Source: Archegozetes longisetosus (Eukaryota; Arthropoda; Arachnida; Sarcoptiformes; Trhypochthoniidae). Taken from it: 64,000 bases of DNA. Below the pieces are notes generated by a model. The model worked only from the letters and a program-made list of their open reading frames with translations, had not been told where the DNA came from and ran no database searches. The position numbers were made by a program, and so were the translations under genes. Each line of letters starts with the position of its first letter. Position 1 is the first letter of the stretch. Below, piece by piece: positions 1-12,296 of the stretch. The stretch spans positions 441,804 through 505,803 of the forward strand of contig JAEMBT020000006.1 in NCBI GenBank assembly GCA_018873245.2, read 5' to 3'.

Positions 1-329
1 TAGTATAACGACTTGTTTTGATATTACTTTAATTGACTTAATGAACTCTAACTTTGAACTATAGGATGTGTTCTGTTTGTATTATTTGTAAGAATAAAGA
101 TTTTTGATGTCGGTTTCAATCACTAAGAGATGGTTCAAATTTATGAACTTTTAACAATAATAAATAACGAAATGTGACTCATTTTCAAGTTAAAATAAAT
201 TCTCTGAGTCGACAGTAGAAATGAGACTAATGGTTTTAATTAGAATTCGTTTTTAAACTTTTGAAAATTTGTAAAACTCTGGGATGCTATTAAAATTGGG
301 TTTTAAAGACCGGAAATTTGTCAACTCGG

Positions 330-711
330 CTGATATATTAGGATCTTTTGAAAAGTTATGAGTTTTGAATAGTTTCAGAGGTCTAAGAATAAAAATTTTA
401 TTATTGCTGTAGAATATGATATCCCCTAATATTGATAAAAATTAAAAATTTGCTTCTCACTTGTGTGTTTGGCAATAGTAGTCAAATTGCTAGTTGTTTG
501 GTCAAGAATTTAATGACAGCTCTGTGTTCAAAATTTGCAGCAACTAACAATTTAACTATTGCTATTGCTAAGTACCCAGATGAGAGGCAAATTTTAAATT
601 TTTATCATAATGTTAGGGAATATCATATTCTAAAACAATAATGAAATTTTTATTCTTAGACCTCTGAAACTATTCAGACCCATAACTTTTCGAAAGACCC
701 TGATACGCTAA
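330..711. repeat. Foldback (inverted-repeat) element
   Basis: Two arms of about 70 bp are reverse complements with some mismatches: 330-400 and 641-711. Both contain the string AGTTTCAGAGGTCTAAGAAT. The loop of about 240 bp holds a 69-codon open frame (432-641) that I do not recognise and do not call a gene. I could not identify a target-site duplication, so the superfamily is open. Confidence 0.7.
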
Positions 712-1004
712 GATAATTATTTTTGTTCGCAGAATATTTTGAAAAATATATTTATAAGATCCAAAGAATACATTGTGATTACTTGTTATAGAAAGTTAAA
801 TCAATTTTGTTGATTCGAAATTAAATTGAAAATGACTGTGGCAAATTTAATCGTTTTAATGATTCAATACTCTGCACCCGTTTTAAAAACCGATTCCAAC
901 CAATTTTAACCTATTTAGTCAAACTTTGAATCGGTGGTTAATTTTGGTTGAAATCAATTAACACCGATAGTGTCAAACGATTTATTAATGCACTGATGAG
1001 TTTC

Positions 1005-1489
1005 GCTTCTAGGTCAAAACGTCGCCAGTAAAAAATGTCTCTGGTAAAAAATGTCTTCATATAAAATTTTACATAAAAATGGTCTGATTTAAGATTTTTG
1101 ATACATACATTCAAAATAAAATTAACAAGAGTAAAATAACTTTGAAAATATTTTATTAGATCAAGATAATTTTTTCATTCAATTATAGTAATAAAATAAA
1201 ATTTACTAATTTGCACAAAATGATTAATGGAATACATGAATCGGAGTATGATCTGAGCCCTCTTAGCAAGGAAGCTCATTCATAGTAGGCAATAGAAAAA
1301 TTAGTGATTGAAGCTCTTTAACTATAAACTATTTAAACATTGGTTTGATAAGAGACTATTCATAAACATGTTCTTTTCAATCTTTCAGAAGATTTTTTTA
1401 TCATCAGGATAAAATGATACTGACGATATTTTTTAATGGCGACATTATTGGCGGTGACATTTTTTGGGGCGACATTTTGACCTAGAAGC
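1005..1489. mobile_element. MITE with 9-bp target-site duplication
   Basis: The element starts GCTTCTAGGTCAAAACGTCG and ends with the near-perfect reverse complement. Similarity continues inward through repeated motifs of the type AAAAAATGTC. The 9-bp string ATGAGTTTC flanks both sides exactly (996-1004 and 1490-1498). A 9-bp duplication is typical of Mutator-like elements; 8-bp hAT is the main alternative. No coding capacity is visible, so it is non-autonomous. Confidence 0.85.
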
Positions 1490-1498
1490 ATGAGTTTC

Positions 1499-1916
1499 AT
1501 AGAGCTCGAGCTCAACACTGCTTTAGAAGAATTAAGAAATTTGAAACCTCGTAGGTCATGACAAGCATTGAAGATTTTAATGGTTTGAAATATTTATCAC
1601 TAAGATTTCTCAATTTCAGTGACATAAAGAACTCAAAAATGATTGTTTAATTCATTTTATATTGCACTTCTCGTTTCTACTTTACACTCATTAAAACAAT
1701 AGTCGTTGATAGACACCAGAAGCATGTTTTGTATGTAAAGTAACTCATATAATTGACCCATAAGTTTAGCAATCACATAGCTTTTCGTATCTATAGCCGA
1801 CCTTTGTTTTAATGAGTGTCATTCCAGTTTCCATTGATTAATAAAAGTTTATTGGCGGATGTATGTGTTTTTTTAACTGGTTATAAGAATTTACATAACA
1901 TAAGTTTTATGTAATT
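1499..1916. other. Gene-free stretch
   Basis: AT-rich spacer between the MITE and the 3' end of the first family A gene. No open frame, repeat or RNA gene was recognised. Confidence 0.6.
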
Positions 1917-3826
1917 TTAAGATAGAATTAAGTCATTCATAATTATCCTTTTAGCTCTAAACCTATTTCTATTCAAATTGAAAATTCGACTTAACAGTTC
2001 ACTGTCTTGAGAGTCCTCTGAATCTGAGTCATCATCAGTTTCCTCATAATTTGGCACATGATTCACATAAATCAATCTGTTTGGGAAATCCGGTCTTGGA
2101 TTCGCAGCATAATCGGTATGTAAATTATCTCTATACGACTGCCTCTTATAATCCGAAACTGAATTCTTTGGTTCTTCATTAAAGTCTGAATTTGTAAAGA
2201 ATTTATTTTCATACTTTTGCTGTTCATAATTCGGTTGAGAATTCTTTGATTCTTGTTTTGGTTTAAAATTCGTGAAAAATTGATTTCTGTAATACTGTTG
2301 ATCATTATTGGAAACCAAAGATTTTGGCTCGTCTTTTTTGCCAAAATTATCGTTGAAGTTGTTACTATAGTACTGCTCATAATTTGGTTCTGAATATGAA
2401 TTAGTTCTTATAAGCGGAGTCCATGGTTCATGATTTCCAGCAGGATTTGAGAAGTGATAGTCTTTATGCAAGGCCTGTTTAGGTTTTGTCACAGAATTCA
2501 AATAAGAACTTATTTGACCACTCGATAAATCTTCAATTTGGCCTGAATTAATGTTTCCCTGATTTATTTGAGACTCATGTCCAGAACCATGCGTTTCGTC
2601 AAAATAAGTCTGTATTGGAGAACTTTTCAATTCAGATTTCGAACCAAAATAACTGCTTTGTTCATAATAAGGCGTGTTATTTGTATGACCTGTTGTCAGG
2701 ATACTGATTGGCTCTGACTTCGGGGATAAAAAATCTCTATCGAGATGTGTATAAGATTTTGGTTCTAAAGTAGGAAAATCATCCAAAGCGGATATTTTTA
2801 GAGAACTTGTTAACTCTTTTTTAAAATCTGAATTATCGTTACCATTACTTTTGAATGAAATGTGTCCTGTGAATTCTTTGTCAGCAAGAGCGATTTTCTG
2901 AAGGTTTTTCCTATCAATCAATGAAGTAATTGCTGGCGAATCTCTAACTTGATACAAACTCATCGGATAGAAGCCTGTATCATTATTTTCTACCTTATAT
3001 CGGTAGTATCCGGCAATATTTTCATCATTTTCAGCACTTATACAAGTTCTGATTGATAGAGTAATCGTTAAAAGCTAGAAGTAAAGATTAATTTTGATTA
3101 TTATTGGTTTTTCAAAAATGTATTGGAAGTCAATGAGGTTTTAGATATTCTAAAAGTATAAAATAATAATGGACTGGCAGTTGATACATTATTCAAGTAT
3201 CAATTTTTAGTGAGTTTTCAAAACTGTTTCTCAATTAAGGTTAAAGCTAGTTGTTAAATTTTAAAAATAGATAGAAAAATAATCAGTCACAATCTAATAC
3301 TGTAATCAGTAATGATTATGCTAACAGCGATCGACTTTGTAAAAGTCCCTGTGAAACAAGGAAAAATTAAAGATTACAAAAAATGATAGGAACTACAGTA
3401 CAGTACCTATATGCAAGTCTTTGGGCGAGTATTTAACAGTGCATTGAATAGCACTTTAAAGTTGTGTTTCTCTCAATACATGCGCAAAGCATCTATTTGA
3501 TTATCATGTTTTGTGTCAATGTGTTTTTTGACAATCTGTTAAAATACGAAGCACAGTAAGGTCGCTCAAAGATTCAAAAATAGGTATTGGATAGTACTAA
3601 AATCTAAGCCTTCTCTCAATTTTTATTCAATTCTGAAGATCACGGATACTTTCAAAGTTTGACTTTATGAAATTTGAATTAGCTTATCGAACAAATGATG
3701 AGAAATCTGATGTCTTAATTGATACAATCATAAACTTAATCAATTAGCTGACCACGCATAATAAACATAATTAATTTTAACAATAAAAAATATTCATAAT
3801 ATTCATACCTTTAATATGTAAGACAT
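1917..3826 (-). CDS. Secreted Tyr/Asn/Ser-rich protein, family A copy 1
   Basis: Two exons: complement(join(1917..3074,3809..3826)), 391 aa. Exon 1 has only six codons (MSYILK) before a GTATGA donor. Exon 2 follows TTCTAG in phase 0 and completes a hydrophobic leader (LLTITLSIRTCISA), so secretion is predicted. The mature protein is low-complexity, rich in S, N, Y, D and K. Roughly residues 230-330 hold four imperfect repeats of about 25 residues, built on EPKNS-x-NY-x-QQ-x-Y-x-N-x-FFT. The C-terminus (NRNRFRAKRIIMNDL) matches that of the 4.6-kb gene (NRNQIKARKIVLEDM), which makes the two paralogues despite opposite orientation. No catalytic motif is seen. A structural extracellular role (cuticle, eggshell, secretion) is inference. 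The gene structure is well supported; the function is unknown. Confidence 0.8.
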
Positions 3827-3901
3827 ATCTCAAAATTCAATAGACCGTTAATGAATAAGAGTTATAAACATCATAGAATTCTTCAAATCTAGTGGTAAAG
3901 A

Positions 3902-3939
3902 ACTGAAGTGTAAAAAATTAAGTGAATCTTCATTTTATA
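3902..3939 (-). promoter_or_regulatory. Candidate core promoter of the family A copy 1 gene
   Basis: On the minus strand, TATAAAA (3939-3933) is followed by an arthropod-type initiator TTCAGTT with its A at 3904. The spacing of about 35 bp is slightly longer than canonical. This leaves an untranslated leader of about 78 nt before the ATG at 3826. Predicted from sequence only. Confidence 0.4.
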
Positions 3940-4562
3940 TGCAAGTTTCAATGATCGGGTGATTATAAAATTAAAGTTTAAAAATATCTTTCAGAATGTG
4001 GAAGACCCTGTTTGAAAATGTGAAATGTGTTCAATTGATTATTTTGCCCTTAAATAGAAATGATTATAACGCTAATTATTCACTAATTCATAGGGATGAG
4101 TGTAGCAACCCTTGACCCACAAAATATTTTATGACTTTAAAATTAATTAATGATCAGTTCTCAAAACCATAAGCTCTTAAGTTTAAAATTAACTTTTATA
4201 ATAAAAAGTAGACAATTTTTTAGTTGTGAAAAAACCCTTTATCTCAGGATTGTTGAATAGTCATCCGCCTTTAGATAAATGACATGAAGTAGAAAATAGT
4301 GCTCAAAATCGATAAAACATTATAAATAGATGATGAATATTCAGCGCTCTAGTTTGCGACAGATTAAGTACATTTTTACTGACAAATATTAGACTTTTTA
4401 TAATAAAAAAATCAGTCTCATATAAAAAGGTTGTTCGTCAAACTTATGGTAACAGTTTGTTATGGTAACAGTTTGGCTTGACTCACCTTTTGAGCGCATC
4501 ACTTTTCTGAAGCTGCTCTTTCTTAGTTATATTTAGTCAAATCTTATAATAAGGTCTGGTTA
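3940..4562. other. Divergent intergenic region between two family A genes
   Basis: Spacer between head-to-head family A genes. It contains a short direct duplication (ATGGTAACAGTTTG at about 4446 and again at about 4462) and a TATAAAAA at about 4420 that could serve the plus-strand gene. Nothing else was recognised. Confidence 0.5.
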
Positions 4563-5333
4563 ATGCTGCCAAAAGTGATTCTAATTGTATGGTCACATTT
4601 AATTAAATAAATTTTTTGAGCTAAATATTATTTTGTTTATATTTAGTTTTTGATATTTTTCTTATAGACAAACTACTGTTGCGCACACTATGTCTTGAAT
4701 CATGAAAATTTTTATGATTATGGCATGTACGGCCATGAATTAGGTATTTTTGGCGACTCATTAGCAACCTCTCAAATTAATTATGGATCAAATTTTGGCT
4801 TAAACTACGATTCAAGCAATGGACCAGAATATAAATCAAACTATGGGATGAGTTATGGATCAAAATATAATCCAATTTATGATTTCAATATTGACACAAA
4901 CCATGAATCAGATTATGGCAAATATGTGACCCCATCAAACAAGAAGAAAAGCAGAAGATATGGACAATTGAGACCATATTCAGAAAAAGATTCAGTTTAT
5001 AAGCAACAAGATGATCATTTTCCGAACTTTTACGGAAAGTCTAAAATCGACCCGTATCCAAAGAGTTATTCAGACCAAAGCCAACAAATGAATCAATTGT
5101 TGCCGCTCCTTGTTTTATTATCAAAACAGTTATCTACAAGTCAACCCATCGTTCAAAACTTTGTGAATCCATCACTTGGAGCACGTGATACGTCGGTTTC
5201 TTATTCTAAGTTACCTCAAAAAGCGTTTAAAAGACTTGGAGAGCCATATCAACCGAAGGAGAAAAGGAATAGAAATCAGATCAAAGCTAGAAAGATTGTA
5301 TTGGAAGATATGCATATAGACAAGAAGGCGTGA
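4563..5333 (+). CDS. Secreted Tyr/Gly/Ser-rich protein, family A copy 2
   Basis: Two exons: join(4563..4586,4668..5333), 229 aa. Exon 1 encodes MLPKVILI before a GTATGG donor. Exon 2 follows CTTATAG in phase 0 and begins TNYCCAHYVLNHENFYDYG. The predicted leader is short, but it aligns with the 12.5-kb copy (SFINYCFANFHDVYQYDYG), which supports the exon join. Residues about 45-85 are YG-rich short repeats (SNYGMSYGSKYNPIYDF). A hydrophobic patch near residues 145-155 (QLLPLLVLLSKQL) is conserved in the decayed copy. The C-terminus is basic (KARKIVLEDM), as in copy 1. The gene lies head-to-head with copy 1. YG-rich secreted proteins are common in arthropod cuticle, eggshell and silk-like materials; the role here is inferred from composition only. 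Confidence 0.78.
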
Positions 5334-5771
5334 AAAGGTAAGATTTTTATATTTGATTCGTACTCGTTATAACAGAAATCTACCATTTTTATCTGTGAGT
5401 TAATTTCTCGCAGATTTAGATTATAGTTTTTTACCATATATAAAAGAAGGATTTCACAATCAGATTGGTCTTACACATATACCTATAGAGACAAAATAAA
5501 AGAACCCTTTTTTAGGATATATGCAGTACTCCTGTGTAAAATCGAGCAATAAATCAGTAGATATCAATATCCATTACTCGCTGACATAATAAAAACTTGA
5601 GAAGTTTGAAAGATAAAACTACTTCAAGTTCAGAACTGGTTGAACTTGAAATGTGATTACAGATGTGAGATATGCTTTTCATTACCTAGTTTCTTAAAAA
5701 TTCACTTCTACTTCTAATAAGGAAGCTGTGTCAGATAAAATAGCAGGTGACTCAAAAAATTGTATTATGCA
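5334..5771. other. Gene-free stretch
   Basis: 3' flank of the family A copy 2 gene, AT-rich. No further feature was recognised. Confidence 0.6.
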
Positions 5772-6108
5772 GCTGAAGGGCACCTCGACGTGAGTTTAAA
5801 ATTTCAATAAATTGGCTATCTGCAATTAGGCCATGTCTCAAAAATTGACTCTCAAATATTATTAACTTGAAGCTGTTAATCGGAAAATAATTGTCAATTT
5901 TGATTCCTACAAACTTTATCGTATGTTAAACTTAAGACTTGATAGTGATCTCTATTTTTAATACATTTAGTAGAGATCAAAGTCGACAGCTATTTTTTGA
6001 TCAGCAGCTTGAAATTGACAATATTCGAGAGTCAATCTCGGAGGCGTAACCTAATGTAGACAGCTAATTTTTGAAAATTTAAGCTCACATCGAAGTGACT
6101 TTTAGCAG
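5772..6108. repeat. Foldback element with arms of about 135 bp
   Basis: The left arm (about 5772-5910) and right arm (about 5973-6108) are diverged reverse complements. Shared landmarks include ATTGACTCTC and an AAGCTG near the inner end, with a short loop. It would fold into a long imperfect hairpin. It is probably an old MITE; no target duplication is evident. Confidence 0.65.
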
Positions 6109-7955
6109 TATCCAATTGCTTGCTTCCCAGCTTTTGTCTGGCACACTCTCTTGTAAGCAATAATTATTAGCGAGTGAATCATTAGTACTAATCGCAAAAG
6201 CTATACTAAAAAGTGATTTTTATTGAAAATATTTTGCCATCTTTGGGACTTTCATGCACAAAAGTATATTTTTCAATTTTTGAAAATAGTGTGCTTTGAT
6301 ACTGACTCTGCACTTAAAATAATTTTTGGCTAAAAGTATTACATCAATATACTTTTTAGGTCTCAAAATATTTTAATCGGGATTTTATTAAATCTAATGA
6401 AAATTTAAAATAGTTGTACTGATCATAATGACGAGAACACCCATGAACTGTCGTTTAAACTTTTCAGATTTAGACATTTAAAAATTAATTATAAGAAAAT
6501 CGTTTAGGGTTTTGCAGAATATTTTTTACAAAATTTTTCATTGTAAGAAAGGCTTTGAAAAAATGATCTTACATAAGTTTTTCATTTTGATCGTGAAAAA
6601 AAATTTTCGAATATTGATTGATTTTGGTCTTTTTTAGCTATGGTGCCCACAACAGGGAAATAGACGCTCAACGGTGATGAAAATAATGGAACGTCACTAT
6701 ATGGCTTCTACTGTCTCCTCGACTTTGGCCCCGCGGAGCACCATATTTAAACAAATTTTTAGTTATTTTCACTATAAAAACCTACTCCATTTACTTAAAG
6801 AATAACTTATTTAATTTAATTATTGGCTTAAAATTAAATTTTAAGTTTACTTATCACTGTATCAATTATTTTGATTTAAAATTTAATTAGATTCAAAGAT
6901 TCTTCTTTTTCATCTGTTTAACATCAAGTTAAGATTTCCATTATTCGAATAAAAAGTTTAATATTGATTGCGATAGTTCTAATTGATCTAAAAAATTCAT
7001 AAATGTGTAAAAAGCAATCAACAATTATACGATATTCATAAGAGCGTTCATAAAAGTTTGGATTTTACCATCACTTTTGTCTAGCCTAACTAGAGTTACC
7101 GCCTTTTCAGAAGTTAAATCAGGACAAAAAATATTGTAAGGGAAACCTTCATAGCTAAAATTCAAAGTTTATTTTTATTGAAAATCATTCTTATAATATA
7201 CAAGTATTGAACACATTAAAAAACATTTATAAAATTTCGAACTTTAAAGGATTGATGCCTATTTTCAAATTTTAGAGCTTGAGAAAAATTAAGATATAGG
7301 CATTTGATTAATTGATCAAAATTTAAACTGGAGTTTTGTGCGCTATCTATGGATATCTTAATATTAGTTTTAAAATATAGGTTTGAGAGCTTTCTTATTC
7401 TCAAATTTTCGGAATAAAAATTTACTCGAAAAATGTCTTAAGGCGTGTCAACTACGTTTTTCCAGGTTGGAATAGTGGCAGGTGATGGTGCTCGACGTAA
7501 TAGTAAGTTATGCTTAACACTACTAAACTTTAACAAAATACAAACTGAATTACTAGTAATTCTTACATTTTAAAGCTATTAAACTTACTCTCATATCAAA
7601 ACATCGTTGAGGCACATATAAAGGTTTGATAACTCTTTGAAGTATGAAGTCAACTATTCAAGTATACTGACTCTATTCCATACTATGTCCTTAATACTAT
7701 TTAACTCAAAGCTGATACTAATCAGCATATCTGTTAATCAGCATAAACCTCAAGAGATTGAAAGATAGAGCAAGCAAAAGGCAATAAACTCGTTTGAAAA
7801 TACTGATATTTGATCAAATTTTTGTCAGCTTTACGGAAGCCAATTTAAACATTAATGGAACTGGATTTCATTCATAAATATTTATGAAAAGATTAAACAG
7901 GACTATAGCTAAACGAAAAATGAAATTTTAATGATAAAAATGATTAAAAAATTAG
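6109..7955. other. Gene-free stretch with a small GC-richer island
   Basis: No convincing gene. At about 6640-6750 a GC-richer segment is bounded by the short inverted repeat TATGGTGC...GCACCATA. It may be a small degenerate element. The remainder is AT-rich spacer. Confidence 0.4.
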
Positions 7956-9140
7956 CTAATCAGTTTCTCTTCTGACATAAGCTGGCCCTTTATATAATGA
8001 TCTATAAACAGGTACGCCATTGACTGAAAATATTTTTCCTTCAGGTGTATAATTGTTTAATGAATTGGATAGCGGCGAGGCACGTGATGGCAAGACGCCT
8101 CTATTACTTTTGGGCTCTCCTTTGGCCACAATTGTATGCAATTGTTCGACAACCGGTTGTATTTGTTGGACAACACGACGATATGGTTGAATGATTTCTC
8201 TAACTTCTTGTATTACAGGTTTGACCACTTCGTGGACTACTCTATGGGGTTCATCTTCAGACGATGTGTGCTCTACTTCTGGCACAACTCCTAACATATA
8301 AATTAGTGTTTAGCTATAAATAAATTAATTAAATTAAAGAAAGCTTTGTTTGTCAAACCAGGAGTTCTCATCTGATGAACGACCACTTGATTTGAATGAG
8401 TTTTGAAATGAATAGTGACTGGACTTTCATCTGGAGGCACATCAATAATATGTTCCTGTGGTGTGTCGTGAGATGATGAAAGAGGTTTTACTTCTACCGA
8501 TCGGTGTGATTGAATGGCTGTGGGAACTGATGAAACTCCATATGTTCCTAATCCACTCTTTGACAGTCCATTTAGTTGTTCTCCGAGTGTATCTGATCTG
8601 CTACTTAATCCTAATCCACTTGCAAGCAATCCTCTACCATAAGCATTACCTAGTCCGAGGCCGGAATAAGCTGCAGCTCTACAATAGGCAGCTATTGATA
8701 ACAACACTAATAACTATAAACAATAAAAACAGGTCGTATTAGTAATTGCGAATCCAAAAAAGAAGTAGTCGTATTGTTGAGCGTTCACTAACTTCAAAAT
8801 CAAATCAAATTTTTTCTAACCTAAGCTAAAATTTTTATTTTCTATTTTCCCAATGCCTACATTTCCAACAATAAGAAGGCTTAATATTTGATTCTTCTAA
8901 GTATTAATGAGGAAACCTTTTATCATAAACTGTAAAATTTTAATATTGACTTGCAAATAGTTTCTGTACATTCATGTAATGGATTACAGTCGGCTTTAAG
9001 ACCCGAGTTAATTATCTGAAATGATTCTTATATTCCTAGTTATATTTCTTAAAATTTTACCTAATATCAAAGTTTGACAATATTTTGATTACTCAATACT
9101 AGTACTTATGAAGAATTAATTCATTACATACCTTCAACAT
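7956..9140 (-). CDS. Secreted VHEV-KPVIQEV protein, family B copy 1
   Basis: Three exons: complement(join(7956..8290,8359..8713,9132..9140)), 232 aa. Exon 1 encodes only MLK before GTATGT. Exon 2 completes a signal peptide (LLVLLSIAAYCRAAA). Residues about 25-65 are Gly/Leu/Ser-rich (SGLGLGNAYGRGLL). The conserved region then spans the exon 2/3 junction: a segment ending VVVHQMRTPG, an acidic SSEDEPHR, and an alpha-helical-looking core VHEVVKPVIQEVREIIQPYR followed by further V/Q-rich periodicity (QQIQPVVEQLHTIVAK). The 15.8-kb gene has the same exon phases and order. I recall this core from secreted proteins of mites and other arthropods but cannot cite a verified function. The spacing of hydrophobic residues suggests an amphipathic helix or coiled coil. 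A structural secreted role is inferred. Confidence 0.83.
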
Positions 9141-12100
9141 AATGTAGAGAAAAACTAACTTATTAAAGTTGTTATCAGATGCAACAAAATTTGACTTTAC
9201 TATTGAAATAAGAGCGAATAAATTTAAGTCTGAACAACAGTTAAATATCAGTAAGGAATATATGGGTATAAATGAGAATCAGGAAAGCAACTGGTCTTAT
9301 ATAAGTTTAACATGAGATAAACTTTTTTGTCAGGCGTTCAAAATGCTTAGAATCGGAATAAGAAAAGTAGTTCCTATGAAGCGGTTTTTAATTGCTTTCC
9401 TTACTTTTCAGATACTTTGAAACTGAAGATGAGATATAAGCGTAATTAAGAAAACAGAAGAGAAGATCAACCTCTTGATCTGAAGCAATAAAAAATTCAC
9501 AAACTGACTATTTTGGTGTTGTATCCATAAAAGTCAAGTTTAAATTTTGATCCAGCAGATCAATTGCTAAAAATAATCTTTTTATAACTTAGATAATAAA
9601 TTTCTCTAGAAAAACACTTTTATTGTGAAAATACTTTGTTATAAAAATCCTGGAAAAACACAATGGACTGGGAGTGGAACAAAGTACTTTTTACATCGAA
9701 ACAACACCACTGTTCGGGTGCTTAAGGCATGAATTTTATAAGAAAAACACAATTTTCAATATTTCTTGTTTTCGTTCTCTAAAGTAAATAAAATAAATGC
9801 TATATGAAAATTATTCACGAATAAATTTTCAGCTCAAATGTAGAGCCTATTTAGCGCTCTGAATCGCTAAATTCAGAGTTGCCATCAAGATTACGATCTT
9901 TTATTAGATTGATAAAAGTTTATTTACATCATTAAACATTTTTTTATTGTAAACTATTATAAGAGGTGAAATCTGATTGCGTTTAATGATCTAGATTAAT
10001 AAATGCTGATGCTAGAATGATCTCAGTCGCAGCACTGAGTGATCGTGAATCCAACTTTAAACTCTTCAGGTCATTCACATGTTAAGAAACAAATCTTGTA
10101 TTTATTTAGAGACTACCTCTAAATAAGTATCTAGAAAGGGAAGGTTCATCACGTAAACACTTCTACTCAGGACCTCTATTTTTATAAAAGTGCATAAATT
10201 ATGTTAATTTAATGCTAAAAGCATGAAAAAGTTTACGAGAGCATTTGGTCATCAGACAATCTATTTTAAGTTTATCTTGATCGATAAATAATAATTGTTG
10301 CTAAAAATGACACAATAACATTTCTATTACTTTAATTGAAACCACAATGACTTAAATGCAATTAAAAGATGATTTTTAATACTTTTTATTTACTATTTCC
10401 AACTACTTATATTGCAAACACTCGCTTTAAAAAATGTTTTCTGAAATTTTTTTTGGATGTTTTATTAATATTTTGATTACTTTATAGCTTTTTGCTTTTG
10501 AGCACTTTTAAAGGTATGATACAAGATAATTGGATTTATTAGTGAAAGAGTACTCTAGTACATATGTTTAGTGATATACTAACAGGTAGGAAGGTAAACT
10601 GTCTACCACTTTTATCGGGTTTGATCCCTCTTGCTACTTAGTAGCTTTATGAGATGTAAAAACTTAATCATTTGCTAGTTTTGAAAACCGATATTTGAAG
10701 GCGTAACATAAAGAACTTCTGGAGTGGAGTTATGAAATGACTTATCACCTAAAGACTTTTAAAAATGAGTTGGCTTTCAAATATGACAACTGATTATGAA
10801 ATTAGTTCCTTAATTTTTCCATGGATTTACTTATTGTAATGCTTTCCCACATAGTTTTGTCTATTTTCTCTTTGCGCAATACGCAATTATGTATTCAAAA
10901 GATTAATCTATTAAGAAGAAGTGAAACAGAAGTTTGTTTCAGTAATTATCATATCTAGAATTTCATAAACTCACTCAATTAAGCCTCTCATAAATCTTGG
11001 AAACCAGTCAGTGATCGATGAAAAGAACACAGTAACTAGAAGAGAAGACAAAATTCAAGTTAATCTAACTCAAATTTTTGTTCAAAAGAAAAAGTGATTT
11101 ATAATCTTGTGTCTGATTAAGCTTTTAGGTAAGTCCCACTAAACATAAATAAGAGTCAGTTTCTATTTTCAGTTGAAGTTGAAGTGATTACGTTTTAACG
11201 ATAAATTGAATAGCTTAACTTTCACTAAAAAGTTAATAATTGAAATATTCAATGTTTTTTCATTAAATTTTCATGAGTCAAGTCATATGTCATGAATTAT
11301 CAATTTAAGCGATAGTAATAAGCTTTTAAATTGATAACTTTTAATCCATGTTGAGCTATGTTTAATCATCAGTTGGAAATAATATCAATAACCGCATACT
11401 TTTAAATAAGATCAGTGGAACATACTACGGAAGTTGTTTTTAGTTCAATTTTGCATCAAAACTACATAAAATTAGAATTTAGATCTTGAGGATACTTTAA
11501 CAAAACAATTTACATCTAAAGAATCCTCAATATAAATGAGCTACCATAGTTGAAATGCTTATATTCCGATGCTTATGAATTTCGAAATAATTAAAGTCTT
11601 ATAAGAAGTTTCGTTAGCATTTTTGAAGAGTCTAAATGTTAAGATAAAATATTTAAGTTTTTCAAAATAGTCATTCTAGCTGTAACCCCAATAATATGAT
11701 TATTCAGTTTTTGGGTATTTAAATGATTCGTTTAGTTTCACTTTAGAGCAGTATGGTGCTTTATATTTTCAAAACTAATAATAAAAATATCTGAAAAGTT
11801 GATAATTAAATAAACAATCATAAAAGTGATTATTCAATGAGGAAGTTAATTACGATTTCCAATTCTTTACTTGTTGACTAATTAGCTGCAAATTTGCATT
11901 CTTTCGGCTAAAAGATTTTTAAAGCCTTTAACGCACTATTTAGTAATTTTTGTTTTATGTGTTTGAATCTAAATTTTATTATTCAAAAGTATATGTCATA
12001 CAATTTAAAAAGACATACATAAGTTATACTGTAAGTTATATTTAAAAACATTTATAAAATTTAGAACTGAAATTCATTAATACTAACAATAGTGAGTCGT

Positions 12101-12296
12101 ACATTTTAAAAATACTTAATGATCAGCTCTTTTCCCAAATCCTATTTGTACAAAGGTTTTCACGGAGAAGGATGGAAAGTTTGAGATTCGATTGACTAAA
12201 TGTAAAAAATCATTTTAATTGAATTAAATACATTGAGACTCACATCAATTTACTGTTATTCGAGCATTACTTAAGCTATTTATTCATTAATAAATC
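9141..12296. other. Long gene-free stretch
   Basis: About 3.2 kb of AT-rich DNA with no convincing open frame, RNA gene or clear inverted repeat. It includes the 5' flank of the family B copy 1 gene. Its first exon and promoter are presumably near 9140-9270, where TATA-like strings occur. Confidence 0.55.

Noticed and set aside
432..641. 69-codon frame inside the first foldback element
   Set aside because: No homology or splice context, and it lies in the loop of an inverted repeat.
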